Part shown: piece after piece, positions 50,416 through 63,351 of the stretch
How positions within the stretch are numbered: position 1 is the first letter of the stretch
Layout of the letters: every line of letters begins with the position of its first letter
Assembly: GCF_051401765.1 (NCBI RefSeq)
Contig: NW_027480423.1
Coordinates: 4,154,001-4,218,000, forward strand
Length of the DNA stretch: 64,000 nt
Direction: 5' to 3'
Source of the DNA: Calliopsis andreniformis
Lineage: Eukaryota > Arthropoda > Insecta > Hymenoptera > Andrenidae
Translations under genes and position numbers: made by a program
The notes under the pieces: model-generated
The model's input: the letters and a program-made list of their open reading frames with translations, nothing else
The model's database searches: none
Told to the model about the DNA's origin: nothing

Positions 50416-53250
50416 GCTCCAACAGGTTGAATAGTTAGGGCCTTAGAAGTCAACGCCCGAAACATAAAATACAAAATAAATAAAACAGTTTTTCTATCGT
50501 ATAAAACGAAAAATTGCAAACAGTGTGAAAGATATGGACATTTCTACGTACCGGGCAACCTAGGCTTCACACTAGGGCGTTGCTCCACCAGATCGAATAG
50601 TTAGGGCCTTAGAAGTCAACGCCCGAAGCATAAAGTATAAAATAAATAGAACAGTTTTTCCATCGTATAAAACGAATAATTGCTACCAGTGTGAAAGTTA
50701 TGGTCACTTCTACTTTCCGGGCAACCTAGACTTCACCCTAGGGCGTTGTTCCACCAGATGGAAAAGTTAGGGCCTAAGAAGTCAACGCCAGAAGCATAAA
50801 CTACGATATAAATACAACAGCATTTCCATCGTATAAAACGAATAATTGCAACCAGTGTGAAAGTTATGGTCATTTCTACTTTCCCGGCAACCTAGGCTTC
50901 ACCCTAGGGCGTTGCTCCACCAGATCGAATAGTTAGGGCCCAAGAAGTCAACGCCAGAAGCATAAAATACAATATAAATATAACAGTCTTTCCATCGTAT
51001 AAAACGAAAGATAGCAACCAGTGTGAAAGTTATGGTCATTTCTACGTTCCGGGCAATCTAGGCTTCACTCTAGGGCGTTGCTGCACCAGGTCGTATAGTT
51101 AGGGCCTCAGAAGTCAACGCCCGAAGCATAAAATACAAAATAAATAAAACAGTTTTTCCATCCGTATAAAACGAATAATTGCTACCAGTGTGAAAGTTAT
51201 GGTCATTTCTGCGTTCCGCGCAACCTGGGCTTTACCCTAGGTCGTTGTTCCACCAGATGGAATAGCCAGGGCCTTAGAAGTCAACGCCCGAAGCATAAAA
51301 TACAAAATAAATAGAACAGTTTTTCCATCGTATAAAACGAATAATTGCAACCAGTGTGAAAGTTATGGTCATTTCTACGTTCCGGGCAACCTAGGCTTCG
51401 CCCTAGGGCGTTGCTCCAACAGATTGCATAGTTAGGGCCTTAGAAGTTAATGCCCGAAGCATAACATGCAGTAAAAATACAACAGTTTTTCCATCGTATA
51501 GCAGGAATAATTTGCAACCAGTGTGAAGGTTATGGTCGTATCTACGTTCCGGGCAACCTAGGCTTCACTGTAGGGCGTTGCTCCACCAGATCGAAATGTT
51601 AGGGTCTAAGAAGTCAACGCCCGAAGCATAAAATACGATATAAATACAACAGCTTTTCCATCGTATAAAACGAATAATTTCAACCAGTGTGAAAGTTATG
51701 GTCATTTCTACGTTCCGGGCAACCTAGGCTTCACCCTAGGGCGTTGTTCCACCAGATCGAATAGTTAGGGCCTAAGAAGTGAACGCCCGAAGCATAAAAT
51801 ATAAAATAAATAGAACAGTTTTTCCATCGTATAAAACGAATAATTGCTACCAGTGAGAAAGTTATGGTTATTTCTACGTTCCGGGCAACCTAGGTTTCAC
51901 TCCAGGGCGTTGCTCCACCAGATCGAATAGTTACGGCCTATGAAGTCAACGCCAGAAGCATAAAATACAATATAAATACAACAGTTTTTCTATCATATAA
52001 AACGAATGATAGCAACCAGTGTGAAAGTTATGGTCATTTCTACCTTCCGCGCAATCTTGGCTTTACCCTAGGGCGTTGTTCCACCAGATGGAATAGTTAG
52101 GGCCTAAGAAGTCAACGCCAGAAGCATAAAACACGATATAAATACAACAGCTTTTCCATCGTATAAAACGAATAATTGCAACCAGTGTGAAAGTTATGGT
52201 CCTTTCTACATTTCGAGCAACCTAGGCTTCACTCTAGGGCTTTGCTCCACCTGATCGAATAGTTAGGGCCTTAGAAGTCAACGCCAGAAGCATAAAATAC
52301 AATATAAATACTACAGCTTTTCCACCATATAAAACGAATAATTGCAACCTGTATGAAAGTTATGGTCATTTCTGCTTTCCGGGCAACCTAGGCTTCACCC
52401 TAGGGCGTTGTTCCACCAGATGGAATAGATAGGGCCTAAGAAGTCAACGCCAGAAGCATACAATACGATATAAAAACAACAGCTTTTCCATCGTATAAAA
52501 CAAGTAATTGCAGCCAGTATGATAGTGATGGTCATTTCTACGTACCGGGCAACCTAGGCTTCACTCTAGGGCGTTGTTCCACCAGATCGAATAGTTAGGG
52601 CCTTAGAAGTCAACGCCAGAAGCATAAAGTACAAAGTAAATAGAACAGTTTTTCCATCGTATAAAACGAATAATTGCTACCAGTGTGAAAGTTATGGTCA
52701 TTTCTACGTTCGGGCAACCTAGGTTTCACTCCAGGGCGTTGCTCCACCAGATCGAATAGTTACGGCCTATGAAGTCAACGCCAGAAGCATAAAATACAAT
52801 ATAAATACAACAGTTTTTCAATCATATAAAACGAATGATAGCAACCAGTGTGAAAGTTATGGTCATTTCTACCTTCCGCGCAATCTTGGCTTTACCCTAG
52901 GGCGTTGTTCCACCAGATGGAATAGTTAGGGCCTAAGAAGTCAACGCCAGAAGCATAAAACACGCTATAAATACAACAGCTTTTCCATCGTATAAAACGA
53001 ATAATTGCAACCAGTGTGAAAGTTATGGTCCTTTCTACATTTCGAGCAACCTAGGCTTCCCTCTAGGGCTTTGCTCCACCTGATCGAATAGTTAGGGCCT
53101 TAGAAGTCAACGCCAGAAGCATAAAATACAATATAAATACTACAGCTTTTCCACCATATAAAACGAATAATTGCAACCAGTGTGAAAGTTATGGTCATTT
53201 CTACGTTCCGGGCAACCTAGGCTGCACTCTAGGGCGTTGCTCCTCCAGAT
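50416..53250 (+). repeat. Left-end type blocks (match to 6.66-7.86 kb, then M1-M4, M1-M3, M10)
   Basis: GCTCCAACAGGTTG at 50416 matches 6661 (offset 43755). The AAACTACGATATAAATAC monomer, the CTGCACCAGGTCG monomer and M6, M7, M8 follow. An extra C gives TTTTCCATCCGTATAAAACG near 51161. An M1-M2-M3-M4 run starts at about 51884 and a second M1-M2-M3-M10 run at about 52717, the latter with the TACGTTCGGGC deletion typical of the left end. Confidence 0.85.
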
Positions 53251-56250
53251 CGAATAGTTAGGTCCTTAGAAGTCAACGCCAGAAGCATAAAACACGATAT
53301 AAATACAACAGCTTTTCCATGGTATAAAAGGAATAATTGCAAACAGTGTGAAAGTAATGGTCATTTCTACATTCCGAGCAACCTAGGCTTCACTCTAGGG
53401 CGTTGCTCCAACAGATTGAATAGTTAGGGCCTTAGAAGTCAACACCCGAAGCATAAAATGCAATAAAAATACAACAGTTTTTCCATCGTATAACAGGATT
53501 AATTGCAACCCGTTTGAAAGTGATGGTCATTTCTACGTTCCGGGCAACCTAGGCTTCACTCTAGGGCGTTGCTCCACTAGATCGAATAGCTAGGGCCATA
53601 GAAGTCAACGCCAGAAGCATAAAATGCGATATAAATACAACAGCTTTTCCATCGTATAAAAGGAATAATTGCAAACAGTGCGAAAGTAATGGTCATTTCT
53701 ACGTTCCGGGCAACCTAGGCTTCACCCAAGGGCGTTGCTCCACCAGATCAAACAGATAGGTCCTTAGATGTCAACGCCAGAAGCATACAATACGATATAA
53801 ATACAACAGCTTTTCCATCGTATAAAAGGAATAATTGCAAACAGTGTGAAAGTAATGGTCATTTCTACGTTCCGGGCAACCTAGGCTTCACTCTAGGGCG
53901 TTGCTCCACCAGATCAAACAGTTAGGGCCTTAGAAGTCAGCGCCCGAAGCATAAAATACAAAATAAATAGAACAGTTTTTCCATTGTATAAAACGAATAA
54001 TTGCTACCAGTGTAAAAGTTATGGTCATTTCTACGTTCCGGGCAACCTATGCTTCACCCTAGGGCGTTGTTCCACCAGATCGAATAGTCAGGGCCTAAGA
54101 AGTGAACGCCCGAAGCATAAAATATAAAATAAATAGAACAGTTTTTCCAACGTATAAAACGAAAAATTGCTACCAGTGTGAAAGTTATGGTCATTTCTAC
54201 TTTCCGGGCAACCTAGGCTTCACTCTAGGCCGTTGTTCCACCAGATCGAATAGTTAGGGCCTAAGAAGTGAACGCCAGAAGCATAAAATACAATATAAAT
54301 ACAACAGTTTTTCCATCATATAAAACGAATAATAGCAACCAGTGTGAAAGTTATGGTCATTTCTACGATCCGGGCAACCTAGGCTTCACTCTAGGGCGTT
54401 GTTCCACCAGATCGAATAGTTAGGGCCTTAGAAGTCAACGCCCGAAGCATAAAGTACAAAATAAATAGAACAGTTTTTCCATCGTATAAAACGAATAATT
54501 GCTACCAGTGTGAAAGTTATGGTTATTTCTACGTTCCGGGCAACCTAGGTTTCACTCCAGGGCGTTGCTCCACCAGATCGAATAGTTACGGCCTATGAAG
54601 TCAACGCCAGAAGCATAAAATAAAAAATAAATAGAACAGTTTTTCCATCGTATAAAACGAATAATTGCTACCAGTGTGAAAGTTATGGTCATTTCTGCGT
54701 TCCGCGCAACCTGGGCTCTACCCTAGGGCGTTGTTCCACCAGATGGAATAGTCAGGGCCTTAGAAGTCAACGCCCGATGCATAAAATACAAAATAAATAC
54801 AACAGTTTTTCCATCGTATAAAATGAATAATTGCTACCAGTGTGAAAGTTATGGTCATTTCTACTTTCCGGGCAACCTACGCTTCCCCCTAGGGCGTTGA
54901 TCCACCAGATTGAATAGCTAGGGCCTAAGAAGTCAACGCCAGAAGCATTAAATACGATATAAATACAACAGTTTTTCCATCGTATAACAGGATTAATTGC
55001 AACCCGTTTGAAAGTGATGGTCATTTCTACTTTCCCGGCAACCTAGGCTTCACCCTAGGTCGTTGTTCCACCAGATCGAATAGTTAGGGCCCAAGAAGTC
55101 AACGCCAGAAGCATAAAATACAATATAAATATAACAGTCTTTCCATCGTATAAAACGAAAGATAGCAACCAGTGTGAAAGTTATGGTCATTTCCACGTTG
55201 CGGGCAATCTAGGCTTCACTCTAGGGCGTTGCTGCACCAGGTCGTATAGTTAGGGCCTCAGAAGTCAACGCCCGAAGCATAAAATACAAAATAAATAAAA
55301 CAGTTTTTCCATCGTATAAAACGAATAATTGCTACCAGTGTGAAAGTTATGGTCATTTCTGCGTTCCGCGCAACCTGGGCTTTACCCTAGGTCGTTGTTC
55401 CACCAGATGGAATAGTCAGGGCCTTACAAGTCAACGCCCGAAGCATAAAATACAAAATAAATCGAACAGTTTTTCCATCGTATAAAACGAATAATTGCAA
55501 CCAGTGTGAAAGTTATGGTCATTTCTACGTTCCGGGCAACCTAGGCTTCCCCCTAGGGCGTTGCTCCAACAGATTGCATAGTTAGGGCCTTAGAAGTTAA
55601 TGCCCGAAGCATAACATGCAGTAAAAATACAACAGTTTTTCCATCGTATAGCAGGAATAATTTGCAACCAGTGTGAAGGTTATGGTCGTATCTACGTTCC
55701 GGGCAACCTAGGCTTCACTGTAGGGCGTTGCTCCACCAGATCGAAATGTTAGGGTCTAAGAAGTCAACGCCCGAAGCATAAAATACGATATAAATACAAC
55801 AGCTTTTCCATCGTATAAAACGAATAATTTCAACCAGTGTGAAAGTTATGGTCATTTCTACATTTCGAGCAACCTAGGCTTCCCTCTAGGGCTTTGCTCC
55901 ACCTGATCGAATAGTTAGGGCCTTAGAAGTCAACGCCAGAAGCATAAAATACAATATAAATACTACAGCTTTTCCACCATATAAAACGAATAATTGCAAC
56001 CAGTGTGAAAGTTATGGTCATTTCTACGTTCCGGGCAACCTAGGCTGCACTCTAGGGCGTTGCTCCACTAGATCGAATAGCTAGGGCCATAGAAGTCAAC
56101 GCCAGAAGCATAAAATGCGATATAAATACAACAGCTTTTCCATCGTATAAAAGGAATAATTGCAAACAGTGCGAAAGTAATGGTCATTTCTACGTTCCGG
56201 GCAACCTAGGCTTCACCCTAGGGCGTTGCTCCACCAGATTAAACAGTTAG
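53251..56250 (+). repeat. 18/19-monomer repeat, left copy
   Basis: AACACGATATAAATAC at 53291 recurs at 56280 (offset 2989, 18 monomers plus 1). CACCCAAGGGC at 53723 recurs at 56878 (offset 3155, 19 monomers plus 1). One extra monomer has been gained between those points in the right copy. Between 54.6 and 56.2 kb it carries M6-M8 and M3/M10 type monomers shared with the array ends. Confidence 0.85.
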
Positions 56251-57770
56251 GGCCTTAGAAGTCAACGCCAGAAGCATAAAACACGATATAAATACAACAG
56301 CTTTTCCATGGTATAAAAGGAATAATTGCAAACAGTGTGAAAGTAATGGCCATTTCTACATTCCGAGCAACCTAGGCTTCACTCTAGGGCGTTGCTCCAA
56401 CAGATTCAATAGTTAGGGCCTTAGAAGTCAACACCCGAAGCATAAAATGCAATAAAAATACAACAGTTTTTCCATCGTATAACAGGATTAATTGCAACCC
56501 GTTTGAAAGTGATGGTCATTTCTACGTTCCGGGCAACCTAGGCTTCACTCTAGGGCGTTGCTCCACTAGATCGAATAGCTAGGGCCATAGAAGTCAACGC
56601 CAGAAGCATAAAATGCGATATAAATACAACAGCTTTTCCATCGTATAAAAGGAATAATTGCAAACAGTGCGAAAGTAATGGTCATTTCTACGTTCCGGGC
56701 AACCTAGGCTTCACCCTAGGGCGTTGCTCCACCAGATTAAACAGTTAGGGCCTTAGAAGTCAACGCCCGAAGCATAAAATACGATATAAATACAACAGCT
56801 TTTGCATCGTATAAAAGGAATAATTGCAAACAGTGTGAAAGTAATTGTCATTTCTATATTCTGAGCAACCTAGGCTTCACCCAAGGGCGTTGCTCCACCA
56901 GATCAAACAGATAGGTCCTTAGATGTCAACGCCAGAAGCATACAATACGATATAAATACAACAGCTTTTCCATCGTATAAAAGGAATAATTGCAAACAGT
57001 GTGAAATGGTCATTTCTACGTTCCGGGCAACCTAGGCTTCACTCTAGGGCGTTGCTCCACCAGATCAAACAGTTAGGGCCTTAGAAGTCAGCGCCCGAAG
57101 CATAAAATACAAAATAAATAGAACAGTTTTTCCATTGTATAAAACGAATAATTGCTACCAGTGTAAAAGTTATGGTCATTTCTACGTTCCGGGCAACCTA
57201 GGCTTCACCCTAGGGCGTTGTTCCACCAGATCGAATAGTTAGGGCCTAAGAAGTGAACGCCCGAAGCATAAAATATAAAATAAATAGAACAGTTTTTCCA
57301 ACGTATAAAACGAAAAATTGCTACCAGTGTGAAAGTTATGGTCATTTCTACTTTCCGGGCAACCTAGGCTTCACTCTAGGCCGTTGTTCCACCAGATCGA
57401 ATAGTTAGGGCCTAAGAAGTGAACGCCAGAAGAATAAAATACAATATAAATACAACAGTTTTTCCATCATATAAAACGAATAATAGCAACCAGTGTGAAA
57501 GTTATGGTCATTTCTACGATCCGGGCAACCTAGGCTTCACTCTAGGGCGTTGTTCCACCAGATCGAATAGTTAGGGCCTTAGAAGTCAACGCCCGAAGCA
57601 TAAAGTACAAAATAAATAGAACAGTTTTTCCATCGTATAAAACGAATAATTGCTACCAGTGTGAAAGTTATGGTTATTTCTACGTTCCGGGCAACCTAGG
57701 TTTCACTCCAGGGCGTTGCTCCACCAGATCGAATAGTTACGGCCTATGAAGTCAACGCCAGAAGCATAAA
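56251..57770 (+). repeat. 18/19-monomer repeat, right copy (partial)
   Basis: Repeats about 53.25-54.62 kb. A private 4-bp deletion turns AGTGTGAAAGTAATGG into AGTGTGAAATGG near 57008. The copies part at GAAGCATAAAAT, where the left reads AAAAAATAAATAG and the right ACAATATAAATAC. Confidence 0.85.
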
Positions 57771-57871
57771 ATACAATATAAATACAACAGTTTTTCTATC
57801 ATATAAAACGAATGATAGCAACCAGTGTGAAAGTTATGGTCATTTCTACCTTCCGCGCAATCTTGGCTTTA

Positions 57872-60694
57872 CCCTAGGGCGTTGTTCCACCAGATGGAAT
57901 AGTTAGGGCCTAAGAAGTCAACGCCAGAAGCATAAAACACGATATAAATACAACAGCTTTTCCATCGTATAAAACGAATAATTGCAACCAGTGTGAAAGT
58001 TATGGTCCTTTCTACATTTCGAGCAACCTAGGCTTCACTCTAGGGCTTTGCTCCACCTGATCGAATAGTTAGGGCCTTAGAAGTCAACGCCAGAAGCATA
58101 AAATACAATATAAATACTACAGCTTTTCCACCATATAAAACGAATAATTGCAACCAGTATGAAAGTTATGGTCATTTCTGCTTTCCGGGCAACCTAGGCT
58201 TCACCCTAGGGCGTTGTTCCACCGGATGGAATAGTTAGGGCCTAAGAAGTCAACGCCAGGAGCATAAAAAACGATATAAATACAACAGCTTTTCCATCGT
58301 ATAAAACGAATAATTGCAACCAGTGTGGAAGTTATGGTCATTTCTACGTTCCGGGCAACCTAGGCTTCACTCTAGGGCGATGCTCCACCAAATCGAATAG
58401 TTAGGGCCTTAGAAGTCAACGCCCGAAGCATAAAATAAAAAATAAATAGAACAGTTTTTCCATCGTATAAAACGAATAATTGCTACCAGTGTGAAAGTTA
58501 TGGTCATTTCTGCGTTCCGCGCAACCTGGGCTCTACCCTAGGGCGTTGTTCCACCAGATGGAATAGTCAGGGCCTTAGAAGTCAACGCCCGAAGCATAAA
58601 ATACAAAATAAATACAACAGTTTTTCCATCGTATAAAATGAATAATTGCTACCAGTGTGAAAGTTATGGTCATTTCTACTTTCCGGGCAACCTACGCTTC
58701 CCCCTAGGGCGTTGATCCTCCAGATTGAATAGCTAGGGCCTAAGAAGTCAACGCCAGAAGCATTAAATACGATATAAATACAACAGCATTTCCATCGTAT
58801 AAAACGAATAATTGCAACCAGTGTGAAAGTTATGGTCATTTCTACGTTCCGGGCAACCTAGGCTTCCCCCTAGGGCGTTGCTCCAACAGATTGCATAGTT
58901 AGGGCCTTAGAAGTTAATGCCCGAAGCATAACATGCAGTAAAAGTACAACAGTTTTTCCATCGTATAGCAGGAATAATTTGCAACCAGTGTGAAGGTTAT
59001 GGTCGTATCTACGTTCCGTGCAACCTAGGCATCACTGTAGGGTGTTGCTCCACCAGATCGAATAGTTAGGTCCTTCGAAGTCAACGCCAGAAGCATAAAA
59101 TACGATATTAATACAACAGCTTTTCAATCGTATAAAAGGAATAATTGCAAACAGTGTGAAAGTAATGGTCATTCCTACGTTCCCGGCAACCTAGGCTTCT
59201 CTCTACGGCGTTGTTCAACCAGATCGCATTGTTAGGGCCTAAGAAATCAACACCAGAAGAATAAAATACAAAATAAGTAGAACAGCCTTTACACCGTATA
59301 AAACGAATAATTGCAACCTGTGTGAAGGTTATGGTCATATCTACGTTCCGGGCAGCCTAGGCTTCACTGTAGGGCGTTGTTCCACCAGATCGAAATGTTA
59401 GGGTCTAAGAAGTCAACGACCGAAGCATAAAATACGATATAAATACAACAGCCTTTCCATCGTATAAAATGAATAATTGCTACCAGTGTGAATGTTATGG
59501 TCATTTCTACGTTCCGGGCAACCTAGGCTTCACCCTAGGGCGTTGTTCCACCAGATCGAATAGTTAGGGCCTAAGAAGTGAACGCCAGAAGCATAAAATA
59601 CCATATAAATACAACAGTTTTTCCATCGTATAAAACGAATAATTGCAACCAGTTTGAAAGTTATGGTCATTTCTACATTCCGAGCAACCTAGGCTTTACT
59701 CTAGGGCGTTGCTCCAACAGGTTGAATAGTTAGGGCCTTAGAAGTCAACGCCCGAAACATAAAATACAAAATAAATAAAACAGTTTTTCTATCGTATAAA
59801 ACGAAAAATTGCAAACAGTGTGAAAGATATGGACATTTCTACGTACCGGGCAACCTAGGCTTCACACTAGGGCGTTGCTCCACCAGATCGAATAGTTAGG
59901 GCCTTAGAAGTCAACGCCCGAAGCATAAAGTATAAAATAAGTAGAACAGTTTTTCCATCGTATAAAACGAATAATTGCTACCAGTGTGAAAGTTATGGTC
60001 ACTTCTACTTTCCGAGCAACCTAGACTTCACCCTAGGGCGTTGTTCCACCAGATGGAAAAGTTAGGGCCTAAGAAGTCAACGCCAGAAGCATAAACTACG
60101 ATATAAATGCAACAGCATTTCCATCGTATAAAACGAATAATTGCAACCAGTGTGAAAGTTATGGTCATTTCTACTTTCCCGGCAACCTAGGCTTCACCCT
60201 AGGGCGTTGTTCCACCAGATCGAATAGTTAGGGCCCAAGAAGTCAACGCCAGAAGCATAAAATACAATATAAATATAACAGTCTTTCCATCGTATAAAAC
60301 GAAAGATAGCAACCAGTGTGAAAGTTATGGTCATTTCTACGTTCCGGGCAATCTAGGCTTCACTCTAGGGCGTTGCTGCACCAGGTCGTATAGTTAGGGC
60401 CTCAGAAGTCAACGCCCGAAGCATAAAATACAAAATAAATAAAACAGTTTTTCCATCGTATAAAACGAATAATTGCTACCAGTGTGAAAGTTATGGTCAT
60501 TTCTGCGTTCCGCGCAACCTGGGCTTTACCCTAGGTCGTTGTTCCACCAGATGGAATAGTCAGGGCCTTAGAAGTCAACGCCCGAAGCATAAAATACAAA
60601 ATAAATAGAACAGTTTTTCCATCGTATAAAACGAATAATTGCAACCAGTGTGAAAGTTATGGTCATTTCTACGTTCCGGGCAACCTAGGCTTCC
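57872..60694 (+). repeat. Second 17-monomer HOR, left copy (2823 bp)
   Basis: Homology with the next copy begins at the CCCTAGGGCG motif at 57872 and 60695. The offset is 2823 up to about 58980. Content is M2/M3/M4, GGGCTCTACCC, CCTACGCTTCC, M7, TTCAACCAGATCGC, the TCCAACAGGTTG run, the CTGCACCAGGTCG monomer and M6. This is a different monomer set from the 17-monomer HOR at 27.45 kb. Confidence 0.9.
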
Positions 60695-63351
60695 CCCTAG
60701 GGCGTTGTTCCACCAGATGGAATAGTTAGGGCCTAAGAAGTCAACGCCAGAAGCATAAAACACGATATAAATACAACAGCTTTTCCATCGTATAAAACGA
60801 ATAATTGCAACCAGTGTGAAAGTTATGGTCCTTTCTACATTTCGAGCAACCTAGGCTTCACTCTAGGGCTTTGCTCCACCTGATCGAATAGTTAGGGCCT
60901 TAGAAGTCAACGCCAGAAGCATAAAATACAATATAAATACTACAGCTTTTCCACCATATAAAACGAATAATTGCAACCAGTATGAAAGTTATGGTCATTT
61001 CTGCTTTCCGGGCAACCTAGGCTTCACCCTAGGGCGTTGTTCCAACGGATGGAATAGTTAGGGCCTAAGAAGTCAACGCCAGGAGCATAAAAAACGATAT
61101 AAATACAACAGCTTTTCCATCGTATAAAACGAATAATTGCAACCAGTGTGGAAGTTATGGTCATTTCTACGTTCCGGGCAACCTAGGCTTCACTCTAGGG
61201 CGATGCTCCACCAAATCGAATAGTTAGGGCCTTAGAAGTCAACGCCCGAAGCATAAAATAAAAAATAAATAGAACAGTTTTTCCATCGTATAAAACGAAT
61301 AATTGCTACCAGTGTGAAAGTTATGGTCATTTCTGCGTTCCGCGCAACCTGGGCTCTACCCTAGGGCGTTGTTCCACCAGATGGAATAGTCAGGGCCTTA
61401 GAAGTCAACGCCCGAAGCATAAAATACAAAATAAATACAACAGTTTTTCCATCGTATAAAATGAATAATTGCTACCAGTGTGAAAGTTATGGTCATTTCT
61501 ACTTTCCGGGCAACCTACGCTTCCCCCTAGGGCGTTGATCCACCAGATTGAATAGCTAGGGCCTAAGAAGTCAACGCCAGAAGCATTAAATACGATATAA
61601 ATACAACAGCATTTCCATCGTATAAAACGAATAATTGCAACCAGTGTGAAAGTTATGGTCATTTCTACGTTCCGGGCAACCTAGGCTTCCCCCTAGGGCG
61701 TTGCTCCAACAGATTGCATAGTTAGGGCCTTAGAAGTTAATGCCAGAAGCATAAAATACAATATAAATAAAACAGTTTTTCCATTGTAGAAAACGAATAA
61801 TTGCAACCAGTGTGAAAGTTATGGTCGTATCTACGTTCCGGGCAACCTAGGCATCACTGTAGGGTGTTGCTCCACCAGATCGAATAGTTAGGTCCTTCGA
61901 AGTCAACGCCAGAAGCATAAAATACGATATTAATACAACAGCTTTTCAATCGTATAAAAGGAATAATTGCAAACAGTGTGAAAGTAATGGTCATTCCTAC
62001 GTTCCCGGCAACCTAGGCTTCTCTCTACGGCGTTGTTCAACCAGATCGCATAGTTAGGGCCTAAGAAATCAACACCAGAAGAATAAAATACAAAATAAGT
62101 AGAACAGCCTTTACACCGTATAAAACGAATAATTGCAACCTGTGTGAAGGTTATGGTCATATCTACGTTCCGGGCAGCCTAGGCTTCACTGTAGGGCGTT
62201 GTTCCACCAGATCGAAATGTTAGGGTCTAAGAAGTCAACGCCCGAAGCATAAAATACGATATAAATACAACAATTTTTCCATCGTATAAAACGAATAATT
62301 GCAACCAGTTTGAAAGTTATGGTCATTTCTACATTCCGAGCAACCTAGGCTTTACTCTAGGGCGTTGCTCCAACAGGTTGAATAGTTAGGGCCTTAGAAG
62401 TCAACGCCCGAAACATAAAATACAAAATAAATAAAACAGTTTTTCTATCGTATAAAACGAAAAATTGCAAACAGTGTGAAAGATATGGACATTTCTACGT
62501 ACCGGGCAACCTAGGCTTCACACTAGGGCGTTGCTCCACCAGATCGAATAGTTAGGGCCTTAGAAGTCAACGCCCGAAGCATAAAGTATAAAATAAATAG
62601 AACAGTTTTTCCATCGTATAAAACGAATAATTGCTACCAGTGTGAAAGTTATGGTCACTTCTACTTTCCGAGCAACCTAGACTTCACCCTAGGGCGTTGT
62701 TCCACCAGATGGAAAAGTTAGGGCCTAAGAAGTCAACGCCAGAAGCATAAACTACGATATAAATACAACAGCATTTCCATCGTATAAAACGAATAATTGC
62801 AACCAGTGTGAAAGTTATGGTCATTTCTACTTTCCCGGCAACCTAGGCTTCACCCTAGGGCGTTGTTCCACCAGATCGAATAGTTAGGGCCCAAGAAGTC
62901 AACGCCAGAAGCATAAAATACAATATAAATATAACAGTCTTTCCATCGTATAAAACGAAAGATAGCAACCAGTGTGAAAGTTATGGTCATTTCTACGTTC
63001 CGGGCAAACTAGGCTTCACTCTAGGGCGTTGCTGCACCAGGTCGTATAGTTAGGGCCTCAGAAGTCAACGCCCGAAGCATAAAATACAAAATAAATAAAA
63101 CAGTTTTTCCATCGTATAAAACGAATAATTGCTACCAGTGTGAAAGTTATGGTCATTTCTGCGTTCCGCGCAACCTGGGCTTTACCCTAGGTCGTTGTTC
63201 CACCAGATGGAATAGTCAGGGCCTTAGAAGTCAACGCCCGAAGCATAAAATACAAAATAAATAGAACAGTTTTTCCATCGTATAAAACGAATAATTGCAA
63301 CCAGTGTGAAAGTTATGGTCATTTCTACGTTCCGGGCAACCTAGGCTTCCC
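60695..63351 (+). repeat. Second 17-monomer HOR, right copy, now 16 monomers (2657 bp)
   Basis: Same order as 57872-60694 but one monomer shorter. The offset is 2822 at 59108/61930 and 2657 at 59706/62363. The lost monomer corresponds to about 59443-59608. A patch at about 61745-61825 differs sharply from the left copy and equals a variant found at 19330 and 49645. Confidence 0.9.
61745..61825 (+). other. Conversion-like patch of about 80 bp inside one monomer
   Basis: The left copy (about 58922-59003) reads CCCGAAGCATAACATGCAG, then TCGTATAGCAGG and GTGAAGG. Here the sequence is CCAGAAGCATAAAATACAA, then ATAAATAAAACAG, TTGTAGAAAACG and GTGAAAG. Sequence on both sides stays that of the left copy (GAAGTTAATGCC before, ATGGTCGTATCTACG after). 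The ATAAATAAAACAG and TTGTAGAAAACG combination occurs at about 19333 and 49648. Confidence 0.85.

Noticed and set aside
12171..62160. Open reading frames of 60-90 codons on both strands, many near-identical (for example 20634-20864, 28270-28500, 31093-31323, 33736-34008, 35728-36000)
   Set aside because: They lie wholly inside satellite monomers and recur only because the DNA is duplicated. With a period of 166 (3x55+1) the reading frame changes each monomer, so the same DNA appears in one peptide in two frames. There is no domain, no promoter context and no length beyond two monomers.
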